Assembly: GCF_020184175.1 (NCBI RefSeq)
Contig: NC_065532.1
Location: forward strand, 38,502,287-38,566,286
Reading direction: 5' to 3'
DNA length: 64,000 nt
DNA from: Aphis gossypii
Taxonomy: Eukaryota; Arthropoda; Insecta; Hemiptera; Aphididae
Shown here: piece by piece, positions 28,701 through 43,980 of the stretch
How the letters are laid out: every line of letters begins with the position of its first letter
Position numbering within the stretch: position 1 is the stretch's first letter
Position numbers and translations under genes: made by a program
The notes under the pieces: generated by a model
Seen by the model: only the letters and a program-made list of their open reading frames with translations
The model's database searches: none
Told to the model about the DNA's origin: nothing

Positions 28701-31700
28701 AGATGGAAACCCGTCGTCCCCGGGTCGACCACTGTGGCGACCGCGCAGTACAATGCGCAATACTCGTACCTATACCTACGTATTACAATATAACTATAAA
28801 GTGCGTGCAAGTGTTTTATAGCCCATACACACCACCGCGAATTAATAATTATATTTGGCATTCTCGATTGATAATATAATAATTGATAGGTATTTGGTGT
28901 TACGCGTCTCATATAGCCACGTATAATTTATCGTGTGTGAAACGAATAATTAACGAATGAAAGAATTTAAGAATACGTTTCAATTAGAACTTTCTATAAT
29001 ATAGCCTATAATTTATGTGTATATTATACTCCCATAATGTGCACTTACGTGGTACATACAGGTAGTAAGTATAAGTGTACAGTTTCCTGGGATAATGTCG
29101 TGAATAATTGTGTGTTTAATAATCACTTACCGTGCATGGTGTTAATGTGTGCATATACTGTACGGATTTTTCTTTTGAAGATTTTTAGTGTAGTGCACAA
29201 TCGTCGGTTTCGAGATTCTTCATAATTGAAATAATATACCATATAGTAATAATTCGTATTAGCGTATTGCATTTACATACTGCCGTATAATATTATTTTA
29301 TACTGTTTGATCGAAGTTTCTTCGCTGGTCGTCTGTCTTTCGTCTAGAATCTCACGATCGTCACGAAGGCGATGTTATATTATAATACGGCATCGAGCGT
29401 TTATAACATTCAATCTGGAACAGGAAGTATCTGTAATAATAAAAAATAAAAATAAAACAGTTAAAATGACTTACTATTTGTGGTGTAATGAGAATATACA
29501 AGTTGTGTGCAAAATAACAGTGGTATTACTGATGTGATATTAATAGACATTACAGAATCTAAAATCCGATCGAGTTTAAATACGTATACTATATACATAA
29601 ACAAACGCACAATATGACGTGTTTTATAATATTATGTATTATCTCTAATTATATTTAGATTTAAGTATTAAGTGTAAACAAATATTATTTTAACATTAAA
29701 GTCATTGTTAAAATGAGTTCATGTTATTTTTTTTAATTTAAAAAAAAAAATCCTTTTGTTATAATATGACAATGGTCAATTAATTATGAGTAATGAGTAA
29801 TGGAATACATTAATACATTATACCTGAACACCTATATTGTATTATTGTTGTTGAAATCGCATAAAATATTTGCATGTAATTTCGATGAGAAAAATAAGAA
29901 TATTGTCGATAGTATAAGCAAGTATAATAGGTACTGATCTGATATTAAAATGTCACACTACTTTCAAAGAGTTAATAATAATAATTATTAATTGCATTAT
30001 ATTATACATTTACGATAATTGCATACAATACTGTATTAAATGATAAATTATGTGACTTACTTAAAAAATTAAATATTATTAGATTAATGGTTTTTACATA
30101 ACATATTAAATATTTAAAGAATAAATTATATGTAGGTATCAAATATAATATATTGATAGATATTCCAATCGCGCCAATTTTATTAATCTATTGTTCATGT
30201 ATCATGCAACTGTACAAATAAATAATAATGAAATTGTGCTTAATTACGTATTTACACGATAAAATAGGTAATAACTTTATTTTTGCACTGAATATCATTA
30301 TTTATATTTAAGTTTATAATTTTAGATTTATTCTTACACATCTTAACTTTAAAAGAAAATTGTGATTTTCTATGTAACAAATTAACTTATAGTAAGACTA
30401 TGTTAGAGATATTGCTTAAATATATATACATATATATTTATATATCTACATGGCCATCCCCAAGCATGTTTATACCCATCTTTTTCTTTAATTATAAATC
30501 AAATAAAATTTTAAGAATAATATTTTTACTTTTTATAACATTTAAAATGCTTCAGTAGCATCACAAACTTTTTATTTTTTAAATTAGCAACAATCTTTAC
30601 TATAAATTATTAAGCAGATTATTTTTTTTTGAAAATTTTGGTATATTTAAATCTAAGTTTGGACGAGTAGTTTTTAACTTATTAAAATAGATAATACGAC
30701 TATAATAAGAATAAATGCCATTAAAAATAATTTATACATTTTTTGTACAAAATTATAAAATAGATTTATTAATATTGAATCTAATACTTCTAATACTCGA
30801 AAAATTTGTTATAAATTAATGTTAATTGTCTTCCATCTATCGCACTATCTTCTAAACTTCTTTTAGTGTATGTATATAATTATCCTTGGTTCATATAGTT
30901 ACATAGAAATATATATAGAAATTTTGCCAAGAAAAACAAAAAAAATATATAATATTATATGGGTAAGATTGTTATGAGGCATTAAAAAACTACTTATAAT
31001 AATTACTTGTATTACTAGATGTAGTTGTATCTTGAGTATAAGTATGTTATATTTTTAATTTTTATTCACACATCTCTTTATTGTCGTATATAGATAGGTA
31101 AAACATTTCATTTTTCCATTTGGTATACACGATGCCATGTATGTATTATATAAATTAATGAATACATCCATGCGAAGATGAATATTGACTGGACATATCA
31201 TCTAAAATTGTGTCATTTGCAATTTATTTTAAATTATCAATAATAATTTGCTAATTTAACAGCAAACAAGATTTGCTATATTATGTATAATTTATACTAT
31301 GTTAATTACTTAATTTTAAATATATAAGAGAGATATTATTAGTTTGAATAGTATGATAGTTAGTTTGTTTATAACACAATAAATTATTAAGTTTATTAAA
31401 ATAATATAATATAATATAACATATTACGTTGAATATGCAGATTGTATGAATTTAAGTAGTGTAGTGACGTGAATAATAATATTCAGTCTAAAATGATAAT
31501 GATTTGAGTGTTTGAGTTTTTGCGTTACTCCCACAGTCCTATAAACAGATGTTATTATATAAATGCGCAACATCTTCAAGTGCCAATTTTATTATTCGAT
31601 TTAACACGGTAGATATTTTTGCATTTTCAAAAATAAAATTTATATAAATCATGCGGTTTGGAACGAATACGCGTGTATTTAATATTTTTTAAATACAAAC

Positions 31701-32660
31701 ATTTGCCAAAAAATTGATACGAACACATTATTACTGTCACAGATCATTAGACAATGTTTACCACTTCCTATGCAGCCAAATTTTTTTATCGTATTAATTA
31801 TTTTCCGACCGACGATCGTCTTGCAGTGCTCCCGCGCGCCGTTGTACATATTAACACGTTGCAATAATATATGGCAGACGTAAAAAAAATATAACAATAA
31901 TAATAATGACGAAAAAACGTTCACGTAGTAGACACTTGCAGATATCAGTGTTATATAACATATTATATAGGTACATCCTGTTTTTGAAATGGGTTTGTTG
32001 TGGAGATGACACGTGTTTAGGTTTTTTTTTTACCCTCTCGCCACCACCGTATAATAATCATCGCAACATATTTTACGCCCTTGCACGACCGATGGAAACT
32101 TTTCCTTTTATTTTCGGGAGCCGACACTGAAAACAACGGTAAATCGAGATAAATATGCCTATATATATATGTGTACATATACAGCTACAACATGTATAGA
32201 ACAAGGTGGAATAAAGTGATGGAAGGGGAACGTGTGGAAGGACCAAAATTCAGGCAAAAAATGAGCCAATGTATATAACAGACATTAGACATGTGATATT
32301 ATATATTTATATATATTATGATTTCGCCTATACTGTAAAGACTATATATGTATTATTATAAACACTATATATATAACACTGCAATATACTTATATACATA
32401 ATATATTATATACCTATGTGTGTTAGTGCGTGTAAGTCTCGCAGACGTCAGACGGCGTCCACCAGGTGTTTGTCTTGTGCACACGCGTGGCATATACATA
32501 TATTTATGTGTCTACACATTATGTAGTAGACTAATATTATATGGTAGTAATTTCCGAAGCGATTTTTTTTTGTCTCGTGCGTCTGGTGCAAACATTTCGA
32601 TCCCGTAATAATCACAATCATAATAACAACAACACAAATGCAGGGCCCATCTGGCCGGAA

Positions 32661-32692
32661 TTTTATTATTATTATTATTATTATATATATCG
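32661..32692. repeat. (ATT)n/(TA)n microsatellite
   Basis: Several ATT triplets pass into a short TA run inside a CpG-rich stretch. Confidence 0.8.
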
Positions 32693-35281
32693 ACGGCCCC
32701 CGCGCAGTCGATCATTATTGCACCTGGCGAAACCGTTTGTGCACACGAGGACGAACCGCTTCTTTTTTCTCGCTTTTCTTCCCTTCTTTGCTCTCGCATA
32801 TTATATAGGTATGGGTACCTACATACACAACCGTATTACGGCGGTCCGGTGGTGAAAAATGCGTCCTGCGCATTTGCCCTCATTGTTCGGCATGCTGGGC
32901 ATATTATATACATATTTCGCGGCGGACCACCGGTGACAGATGGCGAATATCGACGTACACATATATACTGCACACACCTTGTACATAATATATAGGTATG
33001 TAGGTATGCACTTAAATATTATAATGCTCGTGTATGTGCCCGAGCGAGTGTTATGAGAGGGCGAGCGAGTCTCGCGGGAGACCAAACGGCAAACCGTGAT
33101 CCTCGGCGGCTGTTTTAATGTATCGTGGTGTGGTCGAACAATGTACGTGTACTGTGTAGATTTTTACACGATAATAATATACATTTATAAAGTTTTAAAA
33201 AACATCGGTTGAAAAGAATTTACTCGACTCGGTAGCCACAGGATCTCCTCCCTTTCCAGGACCAACCGAGCACTCGTCGTAGAGAAACGATTGATTCCAA
33301 TTTACGACATTTGAAATTATGCATGTTGCACTGTAGCTCAACGCGTTTCATATGACGTATGCAAGTATGCAAGTACGACAATAGTTCGTATTGTATTCGA
33401 ATATACGATTGAACGATTCTCAACGTAACTGCGATACTGCATGATATTATTTATACCCTGCTTGGAAAAATCTTTCGTCTGTCTGTCCGCAACAATGCAC
33501 CGCAAGTAGAAATCAATTTCCGGACTGAAATAAGTCGTATATATTATATAAGATGTGAGTCAGCGGCACGACGACCGGAATAATATAATCTTAGTATCTT
33601 ACCAGTCCTATATAGTCATCGTGCGAATAACAGTCCACACACGTACTAGTAAAAATTTTCTTCGGTGTAAAAAAAAATTCTGAAAGAAAAATAAATGTAA
33701 ACACAAATAACGGGAAATCGGATGAAAACGAATTCGCGCGCGTTTTACTTATACGGTATAACCTATACCTATACGGCTATAACAGCTTGGCGGATATCCT
33801 ATACAGCGTATTTCTACATTATGTATTGTGCATACAAGTAACTATGTGTTAGTAATAACTAATAAGTATATAAAAATACGATATGTGAACACTCTGTATA
33901 ATGTATACCCAGACATAGGAATGCTATCATGGATATGGAACCACGCGTTTCAGACGATATAGGTACTTATACCTAGCTATAATATATAAGTTATGTGATA
34001 TAACGATGTTTTTTTTAGTTTTTTTTTTTTTTGGTTCATATATTAAGTTTAATGTATAGCAAGTATGATAATATCTCAAGTCACAAAATTGATAGATTTT
34101 ATATAGGTACTGAATTTAATAATATTTGTTTTCGCACTTATTGTCGCGATTACGCCAATATGCCGAAATGTTCACTACAATTTTCTTAGTCAATGTGTTC
34201 AGTTTCTTCGGAATTCATCAAATATATTTTTGAATTGGTGTGATTGGTTTATTGTGTAGGTAGGTACTAAATATTGATAAATAAGTGTAAATGAATTCCA
34301 CTGCTATCGTGCTACAATGATATAAATCGTATTTACAACTTGCAACGGTGCGCCTACTACGGTGTAGTACTCTAGTCAAAGATCCAAATAGGTATCTACC
34401 ATCTTTTACCCGTATTTTTCATTCCGTTCAGACGTATAGTTCACATATAGTTAGTAGAGCAATACGCGTATAAAATTTTCTTTTCCGTAATTTAAGTTTA
34501 ATTCTAGTATATACGATTCCTTGGTTTTCATATTCTAGACATTTTGATTTATTTATTAATTATATTTTTAGAACAATTTCGTACGATATTGATTGTATGT
34601 TGATGTTGTATATAATTTTAAGCAATTCATTACCAACGAATACTCGATAATTTAATTCGCTTATATTACTCATGTATATAATTTGGTTATTCATTCAATC
34701 ACCAATACAACTGAAATTGAATCTGAAATGAATATTTGTATTATAAACACAATAACTCGTTGTTTAGGATTTAGCACGTACCTAGTTGTATAAATATAAA
34801 TAATTTAATATTCATGTATATAAACTATATGTTAATTGTTAACTAAAACATTTTCATATTAATACTATACGGTCTATACGCAAATATTTAAATAATATCA
34901 AGCAAACGAATGGTTATAAAAATTTAAAATCGAATAACAAAAATCCTTGTCTGCTAATATTTTTATCCGCCCCCATTTTATGTAGCCACGTAGGTATACA
35001 GTACCTACCTATATGTATATTTATATTTAAACATATTATATAATATATTAGCGAAGACGATTACTTACATTTTTTCACGGTATCGATTTCGAAACTGATT
35101 TGTGAACAATATTGGATGACAATGCTGAATGAATAAAAAAAAAATGTTAAAAACCTTTTATTTTTTAATATTTTTTATTTACTTAAAAAAATATTTAGGT
35201 ATAATTTACGTGTACCTAGTAATAATAACACAATAGGTAATTTAAATAAATAATAAACAGAAACAAATTTAATTATACATA

Positions 35282-35302
35282 CATATATATATATATATAT
35301 AT
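35282..35302. repeat. (TA)n microsatellite
   Basis: About ten TA units. Confidence 0.8.
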
Positions 35303-38300
35303 CATACCTAACCTAATCTTATACTTGATAGTTATTATTTAGACCCTTTCTATATATAATACGGAAAAAAAGAAGAAAAAAGGAAAATATTGTGCGTTTT
35401 GTCGGCTGTCAAGCAGTGTAATGGGACGGATGATGGTTTTCAGACCGCATAAAACGACCCGCGTATACATAACGGTAAACGTATATTGGCGTGAATAGGC
35501 TGCACGCGATGAAGAGTATTTCAAACAAGATTCGTTTGTGGAAAAAAAAATTTGAAAATACTTACATACATACACGCGCACACGATGGATATTCTTCACA
35601 TCACAGTATCACACGCGAATAATTCCGAACAAAAGTGACGCACTATTATGTTGTATTATATTATTTGTATGAAGGGGAGAAGTGCGGTCCGTCACATATT
35701 ATATATTATGTATAATATAATATATACCTAAGTATGGCTGAGAGCGTAAAATATGTATTATTGTGTTTTTCAGTATATTTTGTGTGTGTATATATGGATG
35801 AGTTCAGAATTCGCTCCGATAATTCAAATTTTTCGAGTAAATAGACACTGAACGAGCAGAGGAAATACTTAAACCACAATAGGACAATATACATTATAAT
35901 GTAAATCGATTGGAATCCATTTAATCTGTGGGGGGAGCTTCTTATGAATTTCTGCGATTTTATAACACACGTGCTACGACGCTACGTACTTGTAAGTATT
36001 TTGTATCGTATGATTGTGTAACCACATATAATAAGTAATGGCAAATTACTGCTTACATTGCTCACATCTTTCAAATTGTAAATAGTAAGTACAGAACTCA
36101 TAGATACACATTGTACATGTGTGTATATGCATAATAATTATTTAGAATACATTCATTTAGTTCAGATTAATAATTATAAAATAATAAACTAATTTAGTTA
36201 TGTAGGTAGACACTTTGTGTAATATATTGTTATTAACACTATTCATCCCGGCAAATTGAACGAGTTTAAAAGTACTAAAGGTACCTATATACTTTGTTCT
36301 ACATATTCATTATTAATTTTCTTAAAATATAATTATCGTATAAATTTAACTTTAATGACATGTGTAGGTATATAAATAGTTCACTACAAAATAATAAATT
36401 TAAAATTTAATGAATGTGTTTAATAATATATTAATTAATATTTATTTCAATTATATATCTTTCAACACATTTCATGTGAATAAATTTAGTTGAATGGCGA
36501 ATTTAGAATATAATGTACAAGTATTATTGTGGTGAGTCATAAATTATGCTGATTTTTGCTTGTTTTGGTAACATTAGCATAATACTATATTTACAGTTAA
36601 CCCCAATTTAAAATCCACACATCAAAAACACTAATTGCATGCCTTTCATTAATGGGTAACGACTAAAATAAGAAAGTCTACTTTAAAGTTTTTTAAGGAT
36701 ATGATTAATTTTTAAATGTACAGAGGGTGAAAGTATCACATTAATCTGACACATTAAAATATAATTTTAATATCTCCATGATACGCTGTGTGTTTATATA
36801 TATTGTTTAATTAATTACACTATTACAGTATTAACTATGTAATATGTCATTACACTATTTATAATATTCAACCAACAGAATATTATACAAGCAAAATAAC
36901 TTAAAGTATACATAGTTTATATTGAACTGCCCTTGAGTAGTTGAGTATTTTAGAAATCACAGCCAATTCACTTTTTAGCATCCAAGGTTTTGTACATTTA
37001 AAATTGTTTAAGTTTGATATTTATTAATTTCGTAGAAAAGTATTAAAGTTAAAAATATACTATAGCATTAATGTTAAAATTTAGAAATAAGGAAGCATCA
37101 TTCATCATACTGTTAAAATATAAAAAAAAACTAATATAATTTAAAATTGTTATCTATTAGAATGTTACGAGTTTTTTTTTACTTGTTACCGATATTTTAC
37201 AAAATTATAAATTTTTGTACTCATACTGTATAGATATGGTAATATTGATCACTATAATTGAATAATTCATTTTGTAATTACTAATAAATGTGGAGTACTA
37301 ACAATTATCAGTAGGTACTTTAGGTAAAAAACGTATCAATTCCTAAGAAATTGAATACCTTAATCGACTTAATCTAACATAATAATACATAACTAAAACA
37401 TCTATTATATACCTATATAGTATATATTTTAAATAATCATGTAAGATTAAAATGTTTGCATTTCGTGTATTGATATACATATTAATATAATAAAATAGGG
37501 TAAGTAAATATACTAAATAGAAAATACCTACCTACCTGCCACTGTAATGGATGAGTTATAAATTTGAATTCAATGTTAAATCGTCTACGAAAAACAATTC
37601 TGCGCCGAAATGGGTTGTTTGCCAATATTACTAAGGATAACTTATTGTATATTTATATTTTATAATGCTATATAATGTTATTAGTAATCTTTTTAATAAG
37701 TAATAATACGGTAGGTATAATATGTTAATTGCACAGTTATTGCCAACAAAAAAAAAAAAAAAAACGCACACATTATATAATAATAATTATAATAATATTA
37801 TTGCATATAATATTACTATAAGTTGTTATTGACGTATTATAGGTCAACGCAATATTATACACGCACCGTATAACTAAAATAATTTGTTAATTACATGCTG
37901 TTGCGAAGAGCGATTGAAGAAAAACTACGTTCATTTAGCATCCAAAAAATTGATAAACGACAAGTTACAAAAAATGTCTTATTACGTAATATATCTGCCT
38001 ATGGTCTATAAAACGTGTCATTGTAGTCGTTTAATCGGTATGAAAAAGTTCGTCAAAAAAACTAATATGAAAGTTTAAAATTAATTAATCACAATAAAAT
38101 AATAAACTAAGAAAATTACACTATAAATTTATTTTAATAAAACAATAATATCGTTTTATTCGTTTAAACATCCATTTCGTCGTCAAAATTTAAACTTGAA
38201 AAATCCATAAAAGAAATGGTGTGTATATGTATTTTTTGATGTTTTAAACCATTACTCAGACCATACGAAATGAAAATTTAATTAGTATACTTTATACGCA

Positions 38301-41300
38301 CGCAAAGACGAAATACTGTTATCCAAACTCGCGACGTTTACCAAAAGATTGTTGGCGGAGCTGCAACGGTAGGTTTTTTGTATAAGTATATACATAACGA
38401 TTTCAAAGCGACATTTTTATATAAAAACTGTTCATCACCATGGGTGGTAGAGAAATTTCATAAATGGCACAAATCCCCGGACACAGAGTTTACGGGTGAG
38501 AAACCGTACATAATAATATATTGTATGACGATAATAATATATATATTCTATTCATCGATATTATAATATGTACATAATAATGAATTTGTGGAAAAATCGA
38601 AAAGGAAGTCACATGCCTCGTGTAATCGTAAATTATATCGCCTCCTATATACCCGTATAATACGAGCACGACAAGAATTGAATAGTACATACAATACGAA
38701 CATATATTATATTATATACGAAATTCGCCCTACAAAAGAAGCGCTTCGAGTCAGACTTTATACTATATTCTATATTACATTATTGCATATTATATAATAT
38801 ACGCGAACCGCTTGCAATGTTTATTCTCTTTTCTCTCGATGTATATACTACGTCCGAAACGTCCATTGTGCGTCCGAATTTAGCACGATAATATAAAGTA
38901 TAATAATGTATAATAAAACGACAATGCGAGCGCATATCGCCCAAATATACATTTTTTTTTTTTTTGACCGACAACGCGCTGTCCGGCTGTGGGACTCCAG
39001 GCCTCGGGAACTGCAGGCTAGCGACGACGGAAACCTAACCGCGGATCCGGTAAACCAATACGTGATAATATTATATTAGTGTACGATCCGACAATTTCGT
39101 GTTTGATTGGCGTACCTATGACTATGGGTGGCCATCTGCACTCTTCGGATGTACGTGTATATTATACACCGACGAAACTATAATACGGGCATAATATATA
39201 TATTATAATATGTAACAAATCCGATAGCTAACGGTAAGCCCGATATACTATTTATAAACAAACGAAATAATAAAAAAAAATACGTACATATATATAGGTA
39301 ATATAGGAAAAAAGTAGCGAATTAACACGCAGGACGTTTACCGTTGGACACTATATAGGTGTATTATAATTAAACAGAATATACTGAGCGCGACGAATTT
39401 CGATCGACAGCTATATATGATGTCATCTACTGCACGGTTATCATCATCATCAATCATCGTAAATAGACGGCGGAACCGCACGTTTCGTAATATCGTAAAA
39501 GTTTAAAATTATATATATATATATATATAATAATAATTATTATTATTATAAATGAGTCTTTCTACAAAAGACGACGCCGATCACGAGAGATCGTCCGAGA
39601 ATCTCATCATCGTCTTGCGCTGTTGTATACTTATACTATTATGTTGTATACCTACGACGTGACACATGCGCTTGTGACGTGTGTTTATGTGTGTGTGTGT
39701 GAAGTTAATATATATAATACGATTATAAAAACACGCGACAACAATAAAGACTAGAACGCTTTTATGACGTACGATGGACAATAATATATTATAGACTCGA
39801 AGACGATTGTGCCGATCGGCTAACGGGTATTTCACTGCAGCATGTTTGTACACGCGTAAACGGGGACTCATTCCGAATAGCGTTCACGTCTTGTAAAATT
39901 TGTCGTCGTTCGCTATTATTGTCGAGATGATTTACCGCGCATCACGAATTCTTCGGATGATTTGGTCCATAACACGATAATGGCTGTCCTGCGGACTTGA
40001 CGATTTCGACTTCGCATCGTGCACGCACGCAATCGTGTCGAACTATGATATTTTGTTCCTATAGGTACATAGCAGCGGAAGCTCCCCGTTTGAAAATATA
40101 TAAAAGGCGCTTGCCGCTTTTCCACGCCTGCTTGTGGTATACTGCAATAATAATATTACAAAAACAAAAATTTCAAGTAGAGGGCAGAAGGACGAATCTC
40201 ACGTAACTACCCGTTTTTCGCGAAATCGTAGAACAATAATAATTAGTGTATCGGCCGCTATTGGCAATCTAGTTTTAAAGTATGGACTTTTATGGTATAT
40301 AGACTAATACACTAAAATAAGGTCCATGGCTAAAATACCGGTTTAGAACCCATCGATGTCAAGACCATGGTCAAATACGTATGTGCAGAAAATTTGACTA
40401 ACAAAGGTCTATTATGCTGTGGTCACACGGGATTGCCGGGAAATTTAAATTACACTGGAACTGATTCAGACACTCAATGGCCGATACAATAAGTGAACAA
40501 CTACTGCTGCACTTTCTCGTGACTTTAATACACTATTTGGACTGGCAAGGCCATGGTCCGTTCGCTTGTCAATAATAATACAACACAAAGTCATTTGCTT
40601 AATAATACTCGTACATATCGTTATGTATATAATTTAATTTCTATAATTAATGTCTTTGCGATGTTTTTGTAGAATTAATTTTTTTATGGTTATAAATGTT
40701 ATGTTCATCATACTGAAAAATTAATGATTCCGAATATCTACTTTTAAAATAAGTAAAAAAAATAATATAAGTATTTATAACGAAATATATGTAAATTTAA
40801 GTGTGTGATTTGAAGATTTTATTATAATTCACTGTCAATTTATCACATTTCCATGAAAAAAATCTTAATATTATAAACATATTACCAACTTTCCCATCAA
40901 TATATATATATCCGAAGAAAAAATTAGAATGTTCAATGTTTTTAATTGGTTTATATATTAATAATAAATAGTAATATGTATTACGTAAAGTAAAAAATAA
41001 TAAAGTTTAAGAATTCTCTATAAAAACTAAAAATATTTAGTAAATCCTAACTGGCTAACTATACCTTTTATGGATTATATTGCAGTATTGCGCTCAGTTT
41101 TATTCACTCCATTATTTCGTATCATAATCTTCAATTTGCTTTAACACACCCTTATGATATATTGTTTGTAGGGCGATGGACGAGGGATATTATAGAAGGT
41201 ATTATATAAAATATTTTACACATGCAGTTCTCATCTTTAAAAGTGTAATATGCATCATATAAACTAAACACCTGGTTTTAACGATTGAAAATGTGACCAA

Positions 41301-43186
41301 TGCACGCTGCGTGTTCAATTTGGAACACCTATTATGAAATGATGTCAAATAGCCGCCAAGGACAAACCGAACAAATGTGTTCTTTATAGATTTTATGTAC
41401 ACCAGAGTTTAGAGGTGTGGTATTTTATTCATACGACATATTTAGATGCGTATGCGTAACAATATTGTATAAAATTGAATTCAAATAAATCACTCACTCG
41501 GCGTGGCTTTGTAAACTGTGGGAAATATGTTAATTGAAAAAAAATAAACCACTAACCCATTTATAAGCCGTAGTAACTGATAATCATAAGGATGATATAA
41601 AAATCTTGTCCAAGAGTATGTTTCCAATTACGGATCATGAAATAAAGAGTTCAGTTTTCTTTTCAAACAATTAATCAAACATAGCAATAATATTCGTAAA
41701 TGAGCGCAAAATTAAAACATAAGTTTTTGACTGTTTTCACCAACTCTTCAATTATTTAGAAGTAGATTGGAACGAATTATTTTGTCATTTCGTTCTAGCA
41801 AACTGCATCGACTATATTATATATGTAACAGACCAGAACATTTTTTAATTAAAAAAAAAAATAATAGGTAGGTACCATATTTCTCGTGGTATCTTCATTT
41901 CAAAATATCGGCCCTCTGATTTTAAATCTTGAATCAAACATGAATTTTGATTTCTACAATATTAACACGAGTATATAAGCATAAAATTATTTCATATTAA
42001 TCAATTTTGTCTTTTAAAATTTTAAGAGGCGATGAGGTACAAAAAATTACGAGCCAAAACAGCAGTCGGTCTTTACAATATGTAATAATGTTTACTCACA
42101 ATATAATAATATGTTCTGGACAAAAGGCACATACACCCATGGCACTTGTTGGTTCATAGTTAATTATATTTGTATTGTGATGAAATAATAATGAATAACT
42201 CATTTTTCTTTCTCTTTTTTTGTATAACATAATATACTTTTTTGTCGTCCGATGAAGAGCCATCACCTCATCTGTTCGTATTAGACCATCCAGACTGCAG
42301 TGATTCCAATATAAATAATATAATACAGTATATTATATAATTTTATGTTGTCGTGCACGAGGGATTTGTATAGTAGTTGTTGCTGTAGGTAACGAAAAGG
42401 AGGTGAAAAGGAACCACTGAGAACCCTTTAAGTACAATAATCGAAACACAATGGACGGAGGTTTTCAATGCAATGTAGCACCCCTTTCATCAGGATGACG
42501 AGGATCTACATCTCATCGACAAACCGGTTGATTGACTATATGTATTATACAATACATATAACGTCGACGTCGAAATGAAAAATGTTATTAGGTTGACTGT
42601 TGATTATTGCTGATGGTCTTCATTCGATGTATAATGAAGCCATACTTTATTAAATAATATAATACACTTTACATCCTATATTATTTTTTACTGTTTAGAC
42701 TATTGCAAGTACCTTATACCTTATACTTTTTATATTTATATATGTACAATATATTATGTAATTATTAATGTCAATATTGAATTCGAAACCCGAAATAACT
42801 ATTAATGCATATAGTATTGGTAATTTGTTATCTGCCAATGTACCTTTTTTTCTTTATTCGATTTTAAGTAACTGTATATGAAGGAAAACCGGGTAAGAAA
42901 TACTTTCCCTGTGCTGCATCATTTATACCATTTTACTTAATCTACCTAACTTAACCTTTCCAGCATGACATTGATAGGTCATATAACCGGGTGTAACATA
43001 ATTGCGCTCTAATAATTAACACGATTACCTTAAAAATATAGTCATATAAGTACAGTATTAATATTTTTAACCAAGACAACGATATAATTTTGTAGTCAAT
43101 CCTAAGCCTATGCAATTGGGAAGGAAAATTGTGAAAAGGATAAAAAATATAGGTACGAAAAATGTTTATAATTCCATGTGTTTATA

Positions 43187-43980
43187 CAGTCGAACTTGGT
43201 TAACTCAAACTTTTAACTTCGACTTCGATAGTTAACCAAGTCCAACTCTATTTTTAAATATAGTGTAATGGAAAGTTGTTATATAGAAATCGATACCTAT
43301 ATTACAGGCTCGAGCACAATCATGGTGAGATTTTGCAAGTAAAAAGGTAAAACGGGCTCAATCGTGCTAATTACTAGAGCTGCACAATCGTGTTGTGTTT
43401 TTCTGATGTAAAAAGGTAGAGCAGACAAATTCGTGTTTCACCGTCACCGCATGTAAGTATGTAACTATCAGCCATCGCCGATAGCCTATCAGACATTGAT
43501 TGCTTTACAGTTTACATTAAGTGTGTAGGCTGAACATAGAATTAATGAAAGTAATACTATAATGGTTCCTGTTTCAAACCTCAGTTATGATACCATAGGA
43601 AAAAAAATAAAAATTTGAGTGCTTAGTCTACTCGGAATACTGTAATCTACTAACCGTGAAATAAAAACATATAAAAATATAAAAAACTTGGTTATTGATG
43701 GAAAAAAACATTACTGTAGAGTTTTTTTTTAATTTAACCAATTTACGTTATCGTAGATTGTCATATGTCACAATCACATTTATCGGCATACGTTTTGGTA
43801 TACTTTTAATCTTTATAGTATTAATAGTATCTGTTGTGACTTATAAGTATTGTGAGTATTGACTATCGAATGGTAGGTCATGTACTTTAGACAGACAAGT
43901 ACAGTAAACTACGGCAGACTCGATAGATTTAACCAAGTTATAGAAATCTCGAATTATAGATTATATTTATAGTTAGCTAC
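43187..43980. mobile_element. possible pogo/Tc1-mariner-type remnant
   Basis: A CAGTCGAACTTGGTTAACT end at 43187 is followed by the inverted CTTGGTTAACT arm (43230-43240), making a small palindrome. A related GACTCGATAG..TTAACCAAGT segment recurs near 43918-43940 as a direct repeat of 43221-43240. CAGT-initiated ends with TTAACC words are seen in pogo-like elements. Between them (about 43311-43445) lies a degenerate tandem duplication of about 70 bases containing GCACAATC and GTAAAAAGGTA. Boundaries are uncertain. Confidence 0.3.

Noticed and set aside
40260..40570. CCATGG-containing higher-GC stretch with several GGTCCATGGC-like words
   Set aside because: The words do not form consistent inverted or direct repeats with clear ends, so no element can be defined.
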